The position numbers were made by a program, and so were the translations under genes. The notes under the pieces were generated by a model. It ran no database searches and was not told the origin of the DNA. It saw only the letters and a list, made by a program, of their open reading frames with translations. Below, piece by piece: positions 34,944 through 45,275 of a stretch of 64,000 nucleotides of DNA. Each line of letters opens with the position of its first letter. Positions within the stretch are counted from its first letter, which is position 1. The stretch spans positions 62,001-126,000 of the forward strand of contig NZ_JBHUIY010000004.1 of NCBI RefSeq assembly GCF_042683125.1, written 5' to 3'. This stretch comes from Phaeospirillum tilakii. GTDB lineage: Bacteria > Pseudomonadota > Alphaproteobacteria > Rhodospirillales > Magnetospirillaceae.

Positions 34944-36119
34944 TCAGCCCGGATTCCGGGCGAAGGCGAGCAGGCGGGTGAGGAAGGCCTCGCAGCGGGC
35001 CAACTGGTCGATCGCGATGAATTCGTCGGCCTTATGGGCCTGGGCGATGTCGCCGGGGCCGCACACCACGGTGGGGAAGCCGGCCTGCTGGAGCAATCCG
35101 GCCTCGGTGCCGTAGGACACCCGGGCGGTGGGACCGCCCTCGGCGAGGCGCAGGGCGAGGCGCACCGCCGGGTCGTCGTCGTCCATGTCGAGGCCGGCGG
35201 TGGTGTGTTCGTCGAGCAGGATGCCGGCCTCGTCCGACACCGCCAGCATTTCCGGCACCAGATCCTGGGCCCAGCCGCGCACCTCGGCCATCACGCTGTC
35301 GGGGTCGTGGCGGGGCAGGTTGCGGATCTCGAATTCGAAGCTGCACAGATCGGGCACGATGTTGAGGGCGCGGCCGCCGGCGATCAGGCCGGTATGGACG
35401 GTGGTGTAGGGCGGCTGGTAGCCCGGGGCGAACGGTCCTTCCTCGCGGAAGCGTTGCTGCATCGCCCGCAGCCGCGCCACCAGTTCGGCGGCGATCTCGA
35501 CCGCGTTGACCCCCTGGTCGTTGAGCGAGGAATGGCAGGGATGGCCCAGCACCCGGGCCCGCACCGCCTTGCGTCCCTTGTGGCCGGTCACCACCCGCAT
35601 CATCGTCGGCTCGCCGATCACGCACAGGCGGGGGCGGGGCGCGAAATCGCGCAGATCCTCGATCAGCCGCCGCACCCCGATGCAGCCGATTTCCTCGTCA
35701 TAGGTCAGGGCGAAATGGATCGGCAGGGCCAGCGGCGCGGCGGCGCAGGCCGGGGCCAGCGCCAGCATCGCCGCGATGAAGCCCTTCATGTCGGCGGTGC
35801 CCCGGCCAAACAGCCGCCCCTCGCGGCGGGCGAGGCGGAACGGCTCGCTGCTCCAGCCCTGGGCGCCGGCCGGCACCACGTCGGTATGGCCCGCCAGCAT
35901 CAAACCCGGGCGGTCGGCCGGGCCGATGGTGGCGAACAGGTTGGCCTTGGTGCGGTCGTCGTTCCAGCTCCAGCGCAGGCTGGCGCCGCAGGCGGCAAGC
36001 CGTTCCGCCGCCAGCTCCAGCAGCGGCAGGTTGCCGTGCGGATAGGAGGTGTCGAGCGCGATCAGGCGCTCCAGCAGGGCGAGAAGGTCGGCCCCGAGGG
36101 CCGGATCGGAACTGGTCAA
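34944..36119 (-). CDS. argE: Acetylornithine deacetylase
   Basis: This is a 391-residue M20-family metallohydrolase that removes the acetyl group from N-acetylornithine in arginine synthesis. The metal-binding motifs are LAGHTDVVPA (about 75-84), GRGTADMKG with the bridging Asp (about 107-115) and the general-base pair in YDEEIGC (about 141). The dimerisation insert follows. The start appears to be TTG at 36119; no ATG or GTG gives a better N-terminus. Succinyl-diaminopimelate desuccinylase is the main alternative, but ArgE features such as the SYPHGNLPL N-terminus fit better. Confidence 0.85.
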   Translation of the reverse strand: MTSSDPALGADLLALLERLIALDTSYPHGNLPLLELAAERLAACGASLRWSWNDDRTKANLFATIGPADRPGLMLAGHTDVVPAGAQGWSSEPFRLARREGRLFGRGTADMKGFIAAMLALAPACAAAPLALPIHFALTYDEEIGCIGVRRLIEDLRDFAPRPRLCVIGEPTMMRVVTGHKGRKAVRARVLGHPCHSSLNDQGVNAVEIAAELVARLRAMQQRFREEGPFAPGYQPPYTTVHTGLIAGGRALNIVPDLCSFEFEIRNLPRHDPDSVMAEVRGWAQDLVPEMLAVSDEAGILLDEHTTAGLDMDDDDPAVRLALRLAEGGPTARVSYGTEAGLLQQAGFPTVVCGPGDIAQAHKADEFIAIDQLARCEAFLTRLLAFARNPG

Positions 36120-36304
36120 GGAAAAGGGATCCCGGCAGGAAGAGGGCAGGCCGGCATCTTACGGCGCGTTCCGCCGCGCTGCCAACGCCGGTTTGCCGAT
36201 CGGCCCCGCCGCTGGCGGCGGGCAGCCATGCGAGTGCGTCGCAGGCACATCCCGCGCTTGACCCCACGCGGTTCAGGGACTAGCCTGAGGTCCAAATGCA
36301 ATTC

Positions 36305-36323
36305 ATTCGCAAAATCTGCGAAT
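36305..36323. promoter_or_regulatory. Inverted repeat in the feo promoter, candidate Fur/Irr site
   Basis: ATTCGCA and TGCGAAT are perfect inverted arms around AAATC, 20 bases before the feoA start. A second, imperfect TGC-N9-GCA palindrome overlaps on the left (36298-36312). The position suits an iron-responsive repressor. Confidence 0.55.
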
Positions 36324-36343
36324 AAGGATCCCGGGAGTTGACG

Positions 36344-36577
36344 ATGGACCTCAGTCTTACCGATCTCAAACCGGGGGAGTCCGCCCGGGTCGCCGGCTTT
36401 CGGGCAGGGGACCGCGCCTATCGCCAGCGTCTGCTGGCGATGGGGGTGACTCCCGGCGTGTCGCTGCGGGTGACCCGGGTGGCCCCGCTCGGCGACCCGG
36501 TCGAAATCGCCCTGCGTGACTTCACCCTGACCCTGCGCCGTGGCGAGGCGGCGATTCTTCGGCTGGAGCGGATCTGA
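36344..36577 (+). CDS. feoA: Ferrous iron transport protein A
   Basis: This is a 77-residue SH3-like cytosolic protein. Characteristic parts are the LTDLKPGESARVAGF N-terminus, RQRLLAMGVTPG, and the C-terminal LRRGEAAILRLE. ATG 36344 has GGGAG 6 bases upstream; the in-frame TTG at 36338 is less likely. FeoA supports the FeoB channel. It is followed by feoB after 2 bases. Confidence 0.9.
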   Translation: MDLSLTDLKPGESARVAGFRAGDRAYRQRLLAMGVTPGVSLRVTRVAPLGDPVEIALRDFTLTLRRGEAAILRLERI

Positions 36578-36579
36578 CC

Positions 36580-38907
36580 ATGCCCATCACCATTGCCCTG
36601 GCCGGCAATCCCAATTGCGGCAAGACCACCCTGTTCAACGCCCTGACCGGGGCGCGCCAGAAGGTCGGCAACTGGCCCGGCGTCACCGTCGAGCGCAAGG
36701 AAGGCCGCTATCGCTTCGATGGCGACGAGGTCACCGTGGTCGATCTGCCCGGCATCTATCTGCTGGGCGGCGGCGGGGGCGGCGGCGAGGACGAGCGGGT
36801 GGCGCGCGACTACCTGCTGTCGGGCCAGGCCCGGCTGGTGGTCAACATCGTCGATGCCGCCGCGCTGGAACGCAATCTCTACCTCACCATCCAGCTGCTG
36901 GAGACCGGGGTGCCGATGGTGGTGGCGGTCAACATGATCGACATCGCCCGCCGGCGCGGCCTTGCCGTCGATCTCGACGCGCTGGCGCGGGAGCTGGGCT
37001 GCCCGGTGGTCGGCATCGTCGCCAGCCGGGGCAAGGGCATCGACGACCTGCGCGGCGCCATCGCCGCGGTGGCGGCGCGGCCGGTCGCCTCGGCGGTGCG
37101 CCCCGACTACCCGCCGGCGGTGCTCGACGCGGTGGGGGCGCTGCTGCCCGGTCTGGCCGGGGCGGCCACCGCGCGCGGGGTCGATCCCGAATGGGCCGCG
37201 CTGAAGCTGCTGGAAGGCGACGGACTGGCCGAATCGCTCGCCGCCGGCCGGCTCGACGGCGAACTGATCGCCGGCCGCAACGCGATCGAGGAGGCGCTGG
37301 GCGACGAGGCCGACATCGTCATCGCCGATGCCCGCTACGCCCTGGCCGGGCGGTTCATCGCCGCCGGCCTGCGCCGCACCCGCCGGGTCTCGTCCACCCT
37401 GTCGGCCCGGATCGATCAGGTGGTGCTGAACCGGGTGCTGGGCGTGCCGGTGTTCCTGTTCGCGATGTATCTGATGTTCCTGTTCACCATCAAGATCGGC
37501 GGCGCCTTCGTCGATTTCTTCGATCAGGCCTTCGGCGCGCTGCTGGTGGACGGGCTGGGCGAGGCGCTGGCCGGGCTGGGCACGCCCGATCTGGTCGTCG
37601 CCGTCGCCAAGGGCCTGGGCAGCGGCATCCAGACCGTCTCGACCTTCCTGCCGATCATCGGTTGCCTGTTCCTGTTCCTGTCGGCGCTGGAGGATTCGGG
37701 CTACATGGCCCGCGCCGCCTTCGTGATGGACCGGGCGATGCGGGCGATCGGCCTGCCCGGCAAGTCGTTCGTGCCGCTGATCGTCGGTTTCGGCTGCAAC
37801 GTGCCGGCGATCATGGCCACCCGCACCCTGGAAAACCGGCGCGACCGCATCCTGACCATCCTGATGGCGCCGTTCATGTCCTGCGGCGCGCGGCTGCCGG
37901 TGTTCGTGCTGTTCGCGGTGGCGTTCTTCCCCGACAACGGCCAGAACGTGGTGTTCGGGCTGTATCTGCTCGGGCTGGCCTTCGCGGTGGTGACCGGTCT
38001 GCTGCTGAAATCGACCCTGCTGCCGGGCGAGCCGACCCGCTTCGTGATGGAGCTGCCGCCCTACCACCTGCCGACCCTGCGCGGCGTCGGGCTCCAGGCG
38101 TGGCAGCGGCTGCGTGACTTCCTGTTCCGCGCCGGCAAGGTGATCGTGCCGATGGTGATGGTGCTGTCGCTGCTCAACACGCTCGGCACCGACGGCAGCT
38201 TCGGCAAGGAGAACACCAAGGAATCGCTGCTGTCGGTGATCAGCCGGACCATCACCCCGGTGTTCGCCCCGATCGGCCTCACCGAGGAGAATTGGCCGGC
38301 GGCGGTCGGGCTGTTCACCGGCATCTTCGCCAAGGAAGCGGTGGTCGGCACCCTCAACGCGCTCTATTCGCAGATCGACGATGCCGCCGCCCCGGCCCCG
38401 TCCGGCGAAGCGCCGCCGGCCCCGACCCTGAGCGAAAAGCTCGCGGCGGCGGCGGCGACCATCCCGGAAAAGCTCGGCGCCCTGGCCAAGGACGCGGGTG
38501 ACCCGCTCGGCTTCGGCGCGGCGGCCCACCACGAGACCGAAGAGGTGGCGGCGGAACTGAAGGTGGCCGGCGGCGTGTTCGGGGCGATGGTGGCCCGCTT
38601 CGACGGCGCGATCGGTGCCTTCGCCTACATGATGCTGATCCTGCTCTATACCCCCTGCGTCGCCGCCGCCGGCGCGATCCGCCAGGAAGCCGGCGGGGGG
38701 TGGACCGCCTTCGCCGCCGCCTGGACCACCTCGCTCGGCTATCTGTCGGCGGTGGTGTTCTATCAGGCCGCCACCTTCAGCCGCCACCCGGCCACCGCTG
38801 GGGCGTGGCTGGTGGGATGCTTCCTGCTGATCACCGGCGCGGTGGTGCTGATGACCATCGCCGGACGGCGGCAGGTGCGCCGCCTCGATCCGGCCGCCGC
38901 GGAGTGA
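36580..38907 (+). CDS. feoB: Ferrous iron transporter B
   Basis: This is a 775-residue inner-membrane ferrous iron transporter. The N-terminal G domain has GNPNCGKTT (G1, residues 9-17), the switch I region GNWPGVTVERKEG, DLPG (G3), NMID (G4) and an SRGKG G5-like loop. A helical GDI domain follows, then the core with two gate motifs: NRVLGVPVFLFAMYL, FGCNVPAIMATR and YTPCVAAAGAI. An acidic, Ala-rich insert (about 605-650) is variable in the family. It lies between feoA and feoC in one operon behind a candidate iron-responsive operator. Confidence 0.95.
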   Translation: MPITIALAGNPNCGKTTLFNALTGARQKVGNWPGVTVERKEGRYRFDGDEVTVVDLPGIYLLGGGGGGGEDERVARDYLLSGQARLVVNIVDAAALERNLYLTIQLLETGVPMVVAVNMIDIARRRGLAVDLDALARELGCPVVGIVASRGKGIDDLRGAIAAVAARPVASAVRPDYPPAVLDAVGALLPGLAGAATARGVDPEWAALKLLEGDGLAESLAAGRLDGELIAGRNAIEEALGDEADIVIADARYALAGRFIAAGLRRTRRVSSTLSARIDQVVLNRVLGVPVFLFAMYLMFLFTIKIGGAFVDFFDQAFGALLVDGLGEALAGLGTPDLVVAVAKGLGSGIQTVSTFLPIIGCLFLFLSALEDSGYMARAAFVMDRAMRAIGLPGKSFVPLIVGFGCNVPAIMATRTLENRRDRILTILMAPFMSCGARLPVFVLFAVAFFPDNGQNVVFGLYLLGLAFAVVTGLLLKSTLLPGEPTRFVMELPPYHLPTLRGVGLQAWQRLRDFLFRAGKVIVPMVMVLSLLNTLGTDGSFGKENTKESLLSVISRTITPVFAPIGLTEENWPAAVGLFTGIFAKEAVVGTLNALYSQIDDAAAPAPSGEAPPAPTLSEKLAAAAATIPEKLGALAKDAGDPLGFGAAAHHETEEVAAELKVAGGVFGAMVARFDGAIGAFAYMMLILLYTPCVAAAGAIRQEAGGGWTAFAAAWTTSLGYLSAVVFYQAATFSRHPATAGAWLVGCFLLITGAVVLMTIAGRRQVRRLDPAAAE

Positions 38908-38912
38908 CCCAC

Positions 38913-39134
38913 ATGCTGAGCCTGTCGAGTGTGCGTGCCTACCTGATCGAAAATGGCCCGGCCAGCCGGACCGACCTCGCCATCGCCTGCGATGCCGATC
39001 CCGATGCGGTCGCGCTGGTGCTCGATCAGTGGATCGCCCGGGGCAAGGTCAAGCGTCAGCAGGGCGGATGCTGCGGCACCAAAACCTGCCATTGCAGTGA
39101 GGCCCCGGCCGAGATGTTCTCCTGGCAGGGGTGA
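38913..39134 (+). CDS. feoC: FeoC-like transcriptional/regulatory protein
   Basis: This is a 73-residue winged-helix protein: the helices SVRAYLIENGPASRTDLAIA and PDAVALVLDQWIARGKV, then a Cys-rich wing GGCCGTKTCHC that may bind an iron-sulfur cluster. Its size and place directly after feoB (5 bases) mark it as FeoC, thought to modulate FeoB stability. Confidence 0.85.
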   Translation: MLSLSSVRAYLIENGPASRTDLAIACDADPDAVALVLDQWIARGKVKRQQGGCCGTKTCHCSEAPAEMFSWQG

Positions 39135-39154
39135 ACTGAAGGGGAAACAAGGAT

Positions 39155-39210
39155 GCGGGCTCTGCCCGCACCCGCCAAGGGCCGCAAGGCCCTTGGAACC
39201 CTTTGGGGGA
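39155..39210 (+). repeat. Family A repeat, single unit
   Basis: GCGGGC-TCT-GCCCGC followed by CCAAGGGCC-GCAA-GGCCCTTGG and AACCC, filling the gap between convergent feoC and the LysE-family gene. It may act as a bidirectional 3' structure. Confidence 0.8.
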
Positions 39211-39212
39211 AG

Positions 39213-39824
39213 TCAGCGTTCGGTCAGGGCCAGCTTGACCCCCAGGCCGACGAAGGCGGCGGCAAAGCTGCGCCGCAGCCAGGTCAGCACCCGGGGCCGC
39301 GACAGCACCCGGTCGCGCATCGCGGCGGCGCAGAGCCCGTACAGCGCGAACACCAGCAGCGTCATCGCCATGAACACCGCCGACAGTTCCAGCATCAGCA
39401 GGGTCGGTTGCGGCTCGTCGGCGGCGACGAACTGGGGCAGGAAGGCGAAGAAGAAGATCGACAGTTTGGGATTGAGCAGGTTGGCCAGCACCGCCTGGAC
39501 GATCACCTGGGCATCCGAACGCGGCGCCCCCGCCGGCTCGACCTTCAGCGTGCCGTGCTCGCGCAGGGTCATCCAGGCCATGCACAGCAGATAGGCGATG
39601 CCGGCCCAGCGGATCGTCTCGAAGGCAAGGGTGTTGGCATGGAACAGCACCGCCAGCCCGGTGATCGCCGCCAGCATGTGCGGCACGATCCCGAGGGTAC
39701 AGCCCAGCGCCGCCACCAGCGCGGCGCGGGGGCCGCGCGACAGCCCGGCGGCCAGGGTGATCACCACCCCGGTCCCCGGCGAGGCGACCACGATCAGCGA
39801 GGTGAGCAGAAAGGCCAGACTCAT
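39213..39824 (-). CDS. LysE/RhtB-family amino-acid exporter
   Basis: This is a 203-residue membrane protein with six hydrophobic segments. The N-terminal SLIVVASPGTGVVITLAAGLS is the family signature (SPGP-like, then G-S-RG). It probably exports an amino acid or related metabolite; the substrate is not predictable. AAGGAGAT precedes the ATG. It starts beside one family A repeat and ends beside another. Confidence 0.85.
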   Translation of the reverse strand: MSLAFLLTSLIVVASPGTGVVITLAAGLSRGPRAALVAALGCTLGIVPHMLAAITGLAVLFHANTLAFETIRWAGIAYLLCMAWMTLREHGTLKVEPAGAPRSDAQVIVQAVLANLLNPKLSIFFFAFLPQFVAADEPQPTLLMLELSAVFMAMTLLVFALYGLCAAAMRDRVLSRPRVLTWLRRSFAAAFVGLGVKLALTER

Positions 39825-39842
39825 CCCGATCTCCTTTTCGTG

Positions 39843-39893
39843 ATGGGATCCAAGGGCCTTGCGGCCCTTGGCGGGTGCGGGCAGAGCCCGCGC
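39843..39893 (-). repeat. Family A repeat, single unit, reverse
   Basis: GGATCCAAGGGCC-TTGC-GGCCCTTGG and a GCGGGC-AGA-GCCCGC hairpin, between the 3' end of the SpmA-SpmB gene and the start of the LysE-family gene. Confidence 0.8.
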
Positions 39894-39897
39894 TTTT

Positions 39898-41097
39898 TTA
39901 CCGGCAGGCCAGCACTGCCGCGACCAGGGCGGCGGTATCGGCGATCAGCCCGACGGCGAGGGCGTGGCGGATGCGCTTGAGCCCGACCGCGCCGAAATAG
40001 ACCGCCAGCACGTAGAAGGTGGTCTCGGTCGAACCGTAAAGGGTGCCGAGCAGCAGCCCGAGCGGCGAATCCGGCCCGATCCCGGGAGTCTTCATCGCGT
40101 CGGCCAACAGCCCATAGGAGCCCGAGCCCGACAGGGTGCGCAATACCGCCATCATCAGCGCCTCGGCCGGCAGGCCGAGCGGGGCGGTCAGGTGGCCGAG
40201 CGGGGTCAACAGGGCTTCGAGCGCCCCGGAGGCGCGCAGCATGGCGATGGCGGCGAGGATCGCCACCAGATAGGGCAGGATGCGGATCGCCACCGCGAAG
40301 CCGCCGCGCGCCCCGGCGACGAAGCTTTCATAGACCGGCACCCGCCGCGCCGCGCCATAGAGCAGGATCCCCGCCACCAGACTGGGCAGCAGCCACGGCC
40401 CGACCGTACTGCCCCAGGCCAGCAGCGCCGCCGCCAGCCCAGCCAGCCCGGCCAGGGTCAGCAGCAGCGGCGCGAGTGGCGCGTCGGACGGGGGCGGGGC
40501 GGGCAGGGCGATCGGCGGGGGCACCAGCCGTTGCAGGAGCTTGGCGGCGATCACCGCCACCACCAGCGCGGTCAGCGAGGCGGCGAGGGTGGGGCCGACC
40601 ACCGCCGCTGGATCGGCGGCGCCGGCGCTGGCGCGCAGGGCGATCACCTTGGCTGGCAGCAGGGTGATGCCGGCGGTGTTGAGGGCGAGGAACAGCACCT
40701 GGGCGTTGCTGGCGGTGCCGGGATGGGGATTGGCGCGTTCAAGCTGCTGCATCGCCCGCAGCCCGAACGGCGTCGCGGCATTGCCGAGCCCGAGCAGATT
40801 GGCGGCAAGGTTGAGGGCCATTGCCCCGAAGGCGGGATGATCGGCCGGCAGTTCGGGAAACAGCCGGGTCAGCACCGGCCGCAGCAGCCGGGCCAGAGCG
40901 TCGAGCAGACCGGCGGCCTCGGCCACCTTCATCACCCCGAGGAACAGGGCCATGATGCCGATCAGGCCGAAGGCCAGCGGCACCGCCGCCGCCGCGCCCT
41001 CGACCAGCCCGGTGGAGAGCTTTTGCATCGCCGCTTCGCCACCGGCGGCGGCGAACAGGAACGATACCGCCACCAGGGCGACGAAGACGCGGTTCAT
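39898..41097 (-). CDS. Fused SpmA-SpmB membrane protein
   Basis: This is a 399-residue polytopic membrane protein with two nucleoside-recognition (Gate) domains. The first half matches SpmA (LALNLAANLLGLGNAATPFG, then AQVLFLALNTAGITLLP). The second half matches SpmB (ARGGFAVAIRILPYLVAI, SGSGSYGL, GTLYGSTETTFYVLAVY). The fused form occurs in non-spore-forming proteobacteria, where its role is unknown. ATG 41097 fits the SpmA N-terminus. The only Shine-Dalgarno-like sequence, GGAG 6 bases upstream, belongs to a family A repeat that touches the start codon. Confidence 0.85.
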   Translation of the reverse strand: MNRVFVALVAVSFLFAAAGGEAAMQKLSTGLVEGAAAAVPLAFGLIGIMALFLGVMKVAEAAGLLDALARLLRPVLTRLFPELPADHPAFGAMALNLAANLLGLGNAATPFGLRAMQQLERANPHPGTASNAQVLFLALNTAGITLLPAKVIALRASAGAADPAAVVGPTLAASLTALVVAVIAAKLLQRLVPPPIALPAPPPSDAPLAPLLLTLAGLAGLAAALLAWGSTVGPWLLPSLVAGILLYGAARRVPVYESFVAGARGGFAVAIRILPYLVAILAAIAMLRASGALEALLTPLGHLTAPLGLPAEALMMAVLRTLSGSGSYGLLADAMKTPGIGPDSPLGLLLGTLYGSTETTFYVLAVYFGAVGLKRIRHALAVGLIADTAALVAAVLACR

Positions 41098-41226
41098 GTG
41101 GGCTCCGCCCACGCCCGCCAAGGGCCGGAGGCCCTTGGATCCCGTTCCCTTGATCGCCGGGGGTGCCCGACCATCGATGGGATCCAAGGGCCTTGCGGCC
41201 CTTGGCGGGTGTGGGCAGCGCCCACT
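41095..41226. repeat. Family A repeat, inverted pair
   Basis: A forward unit (GTGGGC-TCC-GCCCAC, CCAAGGGCC-GGA-GGCCCTTGG) and a reverse unit flank a 40-base spacer containing CCCTTG and GCCCGACCATC. The left end overlaps the start codon of the SpmA-SpmB gene. The right end abuts the ettA stop region. Confidence 0.85.
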
Positions 41227-41233
41227 TTTATCT

Positions 41234-42913
<1,680 letters not shown>

Positions 42914-43125
42914 CGGGCTCTCCGGGGGAAGACAAGGACAAAGCGGGGATTTTCGCCCAGTGAGTAGACAAGCCGGGCCGCGCCGTCAAGCCCCGCGCCG
43001 GGGGGAGGGGGAGCCGGGCGGCGTTTCCCACCTTTTCAAGCGGCGAGGGGCGGCTTACTCTCGCCTTTCCCCCCTGGCCGTTTCCCGGCCTTTCCCCCCC
43101 CCATCACGACCAACGGAGAGACGGT

Positions 43126-43731
43126 GTGGACGCCAGCAAGGATGTCGATGTCATCAGCCGCGAGACGGTGTTCCAGGGCTATTTCCGGGTCGATCGCTAC
43201 CGCCTGCGCCACCGCACCTTCGCCGGGGGCTGGTCGCGCGAGCTGGTGCGCGAGGTGTTCGAGCGCGGCCACGCGGTGGTGGTGCTGCTGTATGATCCCG
43301 AGCGCGACGAGGTGGCGCTGATCGAGCAGTTCCGCCCCGGGGCCTATGCCGCCGGCTGGCATCCCTGGCTGATCGAATGCGTCGCCGGGATCATCGAGGC
43401 GGGCGAGCATCCCGACGACGTCGCCCGGCGCGAGACGCGCGAAGAGGCGGGAGCCGATCCCGAGGCGATGGTCCATGTCGGCGATTTCCTGCTCACCGCC
43501 GGCGGCTCGTCGGAAAGCTGCCGGCTGTATTGCGCCCGGATCGACAGCCGCGCCATCCATGGCGTGCACGGGCTGGAGAGCGAGGGCGAGGACATCCGCA
43601 CCCATGTCGTTTCCACCGCCGAGGCGCTGGCGATGGTCCGCGACGGGCGGATCAACAACGCGATGGCGGTGCTGGCGCTGCAATGGCTGGTGCTGGAGAA
43701 GGACCGGGTGCGGCGGGAGCTGGCGCGATGA
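43126..43731 (+). CDS. nudF: ADP-ribose pyrophosphatase, NUDIX family
   Basis: This is a 201-residue enzyme that hydrolyses ADP-ribose to AMP and ribose 5-phosphate. The NUDIX box GIIEAGEHPDDVARRETREE continues with AGA and fits the consensus fully. Upstream EQFRPGAYA and downstream FLLTAGGSSE are hallmarks of the ADP-ribose subfamily. The start is GTG 43126 with CGGAGAG upstream. It is followed by a periplasmic protein gene in the same direction. Confidence 0.9.
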   Translation: MDASKDVDVISRETVFQGYFRVDRYRLRHRTFAGGWSRELVREVFERGHAVVVLLYDPERDEVALIEQFRPGAYAAGWHPWLIECVAGIIEAGEHPDDVARRETREEAGADPEAMVHVGDFLLTAGGSSESCRLYCARIDSRAIHGVHGLESEGEDIRTHVVSTAEALAMVRDGRINNAMAVLALQWLVLEKDRVRRELAR

Positions 43732-43850
43732 GGCAACGGGCCGGCCTTGCGATGCCGGCATGGAAGGGCGGGGCAAAGCGCGGGTCGGCCCCGGCCGCTT
43801 CGGGACTAGAGTCGGGAACCGGTGCGATCGGCAAGAGGGAGGCGAACAAG

Positions 43851-44474
43851 ATGCGTCTGCTGACGACCGGAGCGGGGCTGATGCTGGCGCTGGCGGTGGT
43901 GACGGCGGGTCCGGGGCTGGCGGCCGACGGGCCGGCGGCGGCGCGGCCCGACCCGGTGCCGGGCTGGCTGGACTCCGCCCGCGCCGCCCATGCGCGCGGC
44001 GATCTGGCCCGCGCCGCCCATGATCTCGAGGCGGCGGTGTCCGACCTGCAAACCCGGATCGGCGCCCAGTTGGCCGCCGCCCTGCCGCCGCCGCCGTCGG
44101 GCTGGCAGGCCGAGGCGGCCGAAACCCAGAGCCTGTTCAGCTCGGGCGGCGGGCTGTCGGTCGGGCGGGCCTTCACCCGCGAGGATGCCAGCGTCAACGT
44201 GCTGTTGATTCTGGACAGCCCGGCGGTGGCCGCCGCCGCCGCCCAGTTCCAGCCCGGGGCGCCGCTGGCGGCCAATGTCCGCCGGGTCAAGGTGGCGGGC
44301 GAGGAGGCGCTGGTGCGCTGGGATGGCGGCACCCATTCCGGCGACGTGACGCTGGTGCTGGGCGGCCGTGCCCTGCTTCAGGTCGAGGGCGACGGGGTGG
44401 CCTCTTCCGACCTGCTGCTCGACACCGCCAAGGGCTGGAACCTCGGCGTGATCCGCAAGCTGCTGGGGTTGTGA
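43851..44474 (+). CDS. Periplasmic protein of unknown function
   Basis: This is a 207-residue protein with a Sec signal peptide (MRLLTTGAGLMLALAVVTA, cleavage near GLAA-DG). The mature part has an Ala/Arg-rich helix pair (about 40-75), a Pro-rich turn, and a strand-rich C-terminal half, reminiscent of small periplasmic tetratricopeptide-like or stress proteins but without a match I can name. ATG 43851 is chosen because GGGAGG precedes it and a signal peptide follows at once. Confidence 0.7.
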   Translation: MRLLTTGAGLMLALAVVTAGPGLAADGPAAARPDPVPGWLDSARAAHARGDLARAAHDLEAAVSDLQTRIGAQLAAALPPPPSGWQAEAAETQSLFSSGGGLSVGRAFTREDASVNVLLILDSPAVAAAAAQFQPGAPLAANVRRVKVAGEEALVRWDGGTHSGDVTLVLGGRALLQVEGDGVASSDLLLDTAKGWNLGVIRKLLGL

Positions 44475-44492
44475 ACGGCGGCGGGGCAACGC

Positions 44493-45275
44493 TCAGCCCG
44501 GCTTCCGTCCCCGTCCCAGCCAGCTGATCACCCGGCGCGAGAGCCGCGCCAGCCGGCCCCGTCTCTGTGGGTGGGCCTGATCCTGCGGTGCGCCGTGGTG
44601 GGGGTGTGGCGGCGCCCCATAGACCCGTTCATAGAGTGCCTCGGTCGGCTCCGTCTCCGCGAACGTACACACGCCGTTGCCGAACCGGCCGAGCGCGCCG
44701 AAATTGGCCAGGGCATCAAAGCAGGCGCATTCGAAGGTCAGTTCGGGGAAGTCGGCGGCAAGCCGGCGGAAAATCGGCGTGGGGAAGCCCCACGCGGTGT
44801 CGAACCTGAATTCATAGCGATCGGGGGTGGCGGACACCTCCTTGAACGCATAGCAGTTCCACTTGGTGCCCCAGTGTTCGAGGCACCAGTCATACCAGCT
44901 GTAATGGCCCGTCGCGGCGAAGGCCGCGAGGCAGCGCCGGGCGGCGGCCAGGAGTTCCGGTCGGTTCTCCTCCAGATGGGCCCGGAGCTGTTCGAGCGTC
45001 GTAAGGTCCCGCTCCCGCGCCCAGTCGGTTGCGAGGGCGGAGCCGGCGCCGATGGTGTCGGGCGTCTGTCCGGTCAGGGCCTCGATGGCGATCGCCGTCT
45101 CGCCGCTGCGGGTGGTGTCGATCAGGGCTTCCGGCATCGGCAGGATCGCCTGGAAATCGAGAACGATCGACCCCGGCCCTCCGCCGTCCGGGACGCGGAG
45201 GCAGCGGTTGCGGAAGGCGAGCAGCGCCGGAGCCGGGCCGGTGACGATGCACAGAGTGGTGAGATCATTGGGCAT
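44493..45275 (-). CDS. Api92/YubB-like protein
   Basis: This is a 260-residue soluble protein. The middle carries YDWCLEHWGTKWNCYAF followed by FRFDTAWGFPTPIFRRLA and FPELTFEC. This is the W-G-T-K-W and F-T-A-W pattern of the YubB ferredoxin-like domain (DUF1281/Api92-like), found mostly on plasmids, phages and accessory islands. The C-terminus (about 215-260) is a basic His/Arg/Pro-rich tail. Function is unknown. The gene converges on the periplasmic protein gene and starts by an AT-rich promoter region. Confidence 0.75.
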   Translation of the reverse strand: MPNDLTTLCIVTGPAPALLAFRNRCLRVPDGGGPGSIVLDFQAILPMPEALIDTTRSGETAIAIEALTGQTPDTIGAGSALATDWARERDLTTLEQLRAHLEENRPELLAAARRCLAAFAATGHYSWYDWCLEHWGTKWNCYAFKEVSATPDRYEFRFDTAWGFPTPIFRRLAADFPELTFECACFDALANFGALGRFGNGVCTFAETEPTEALYERVYGAPPHPHHGAPQDQAHPQRRGRLARLSRRVISWLGRGRKPG

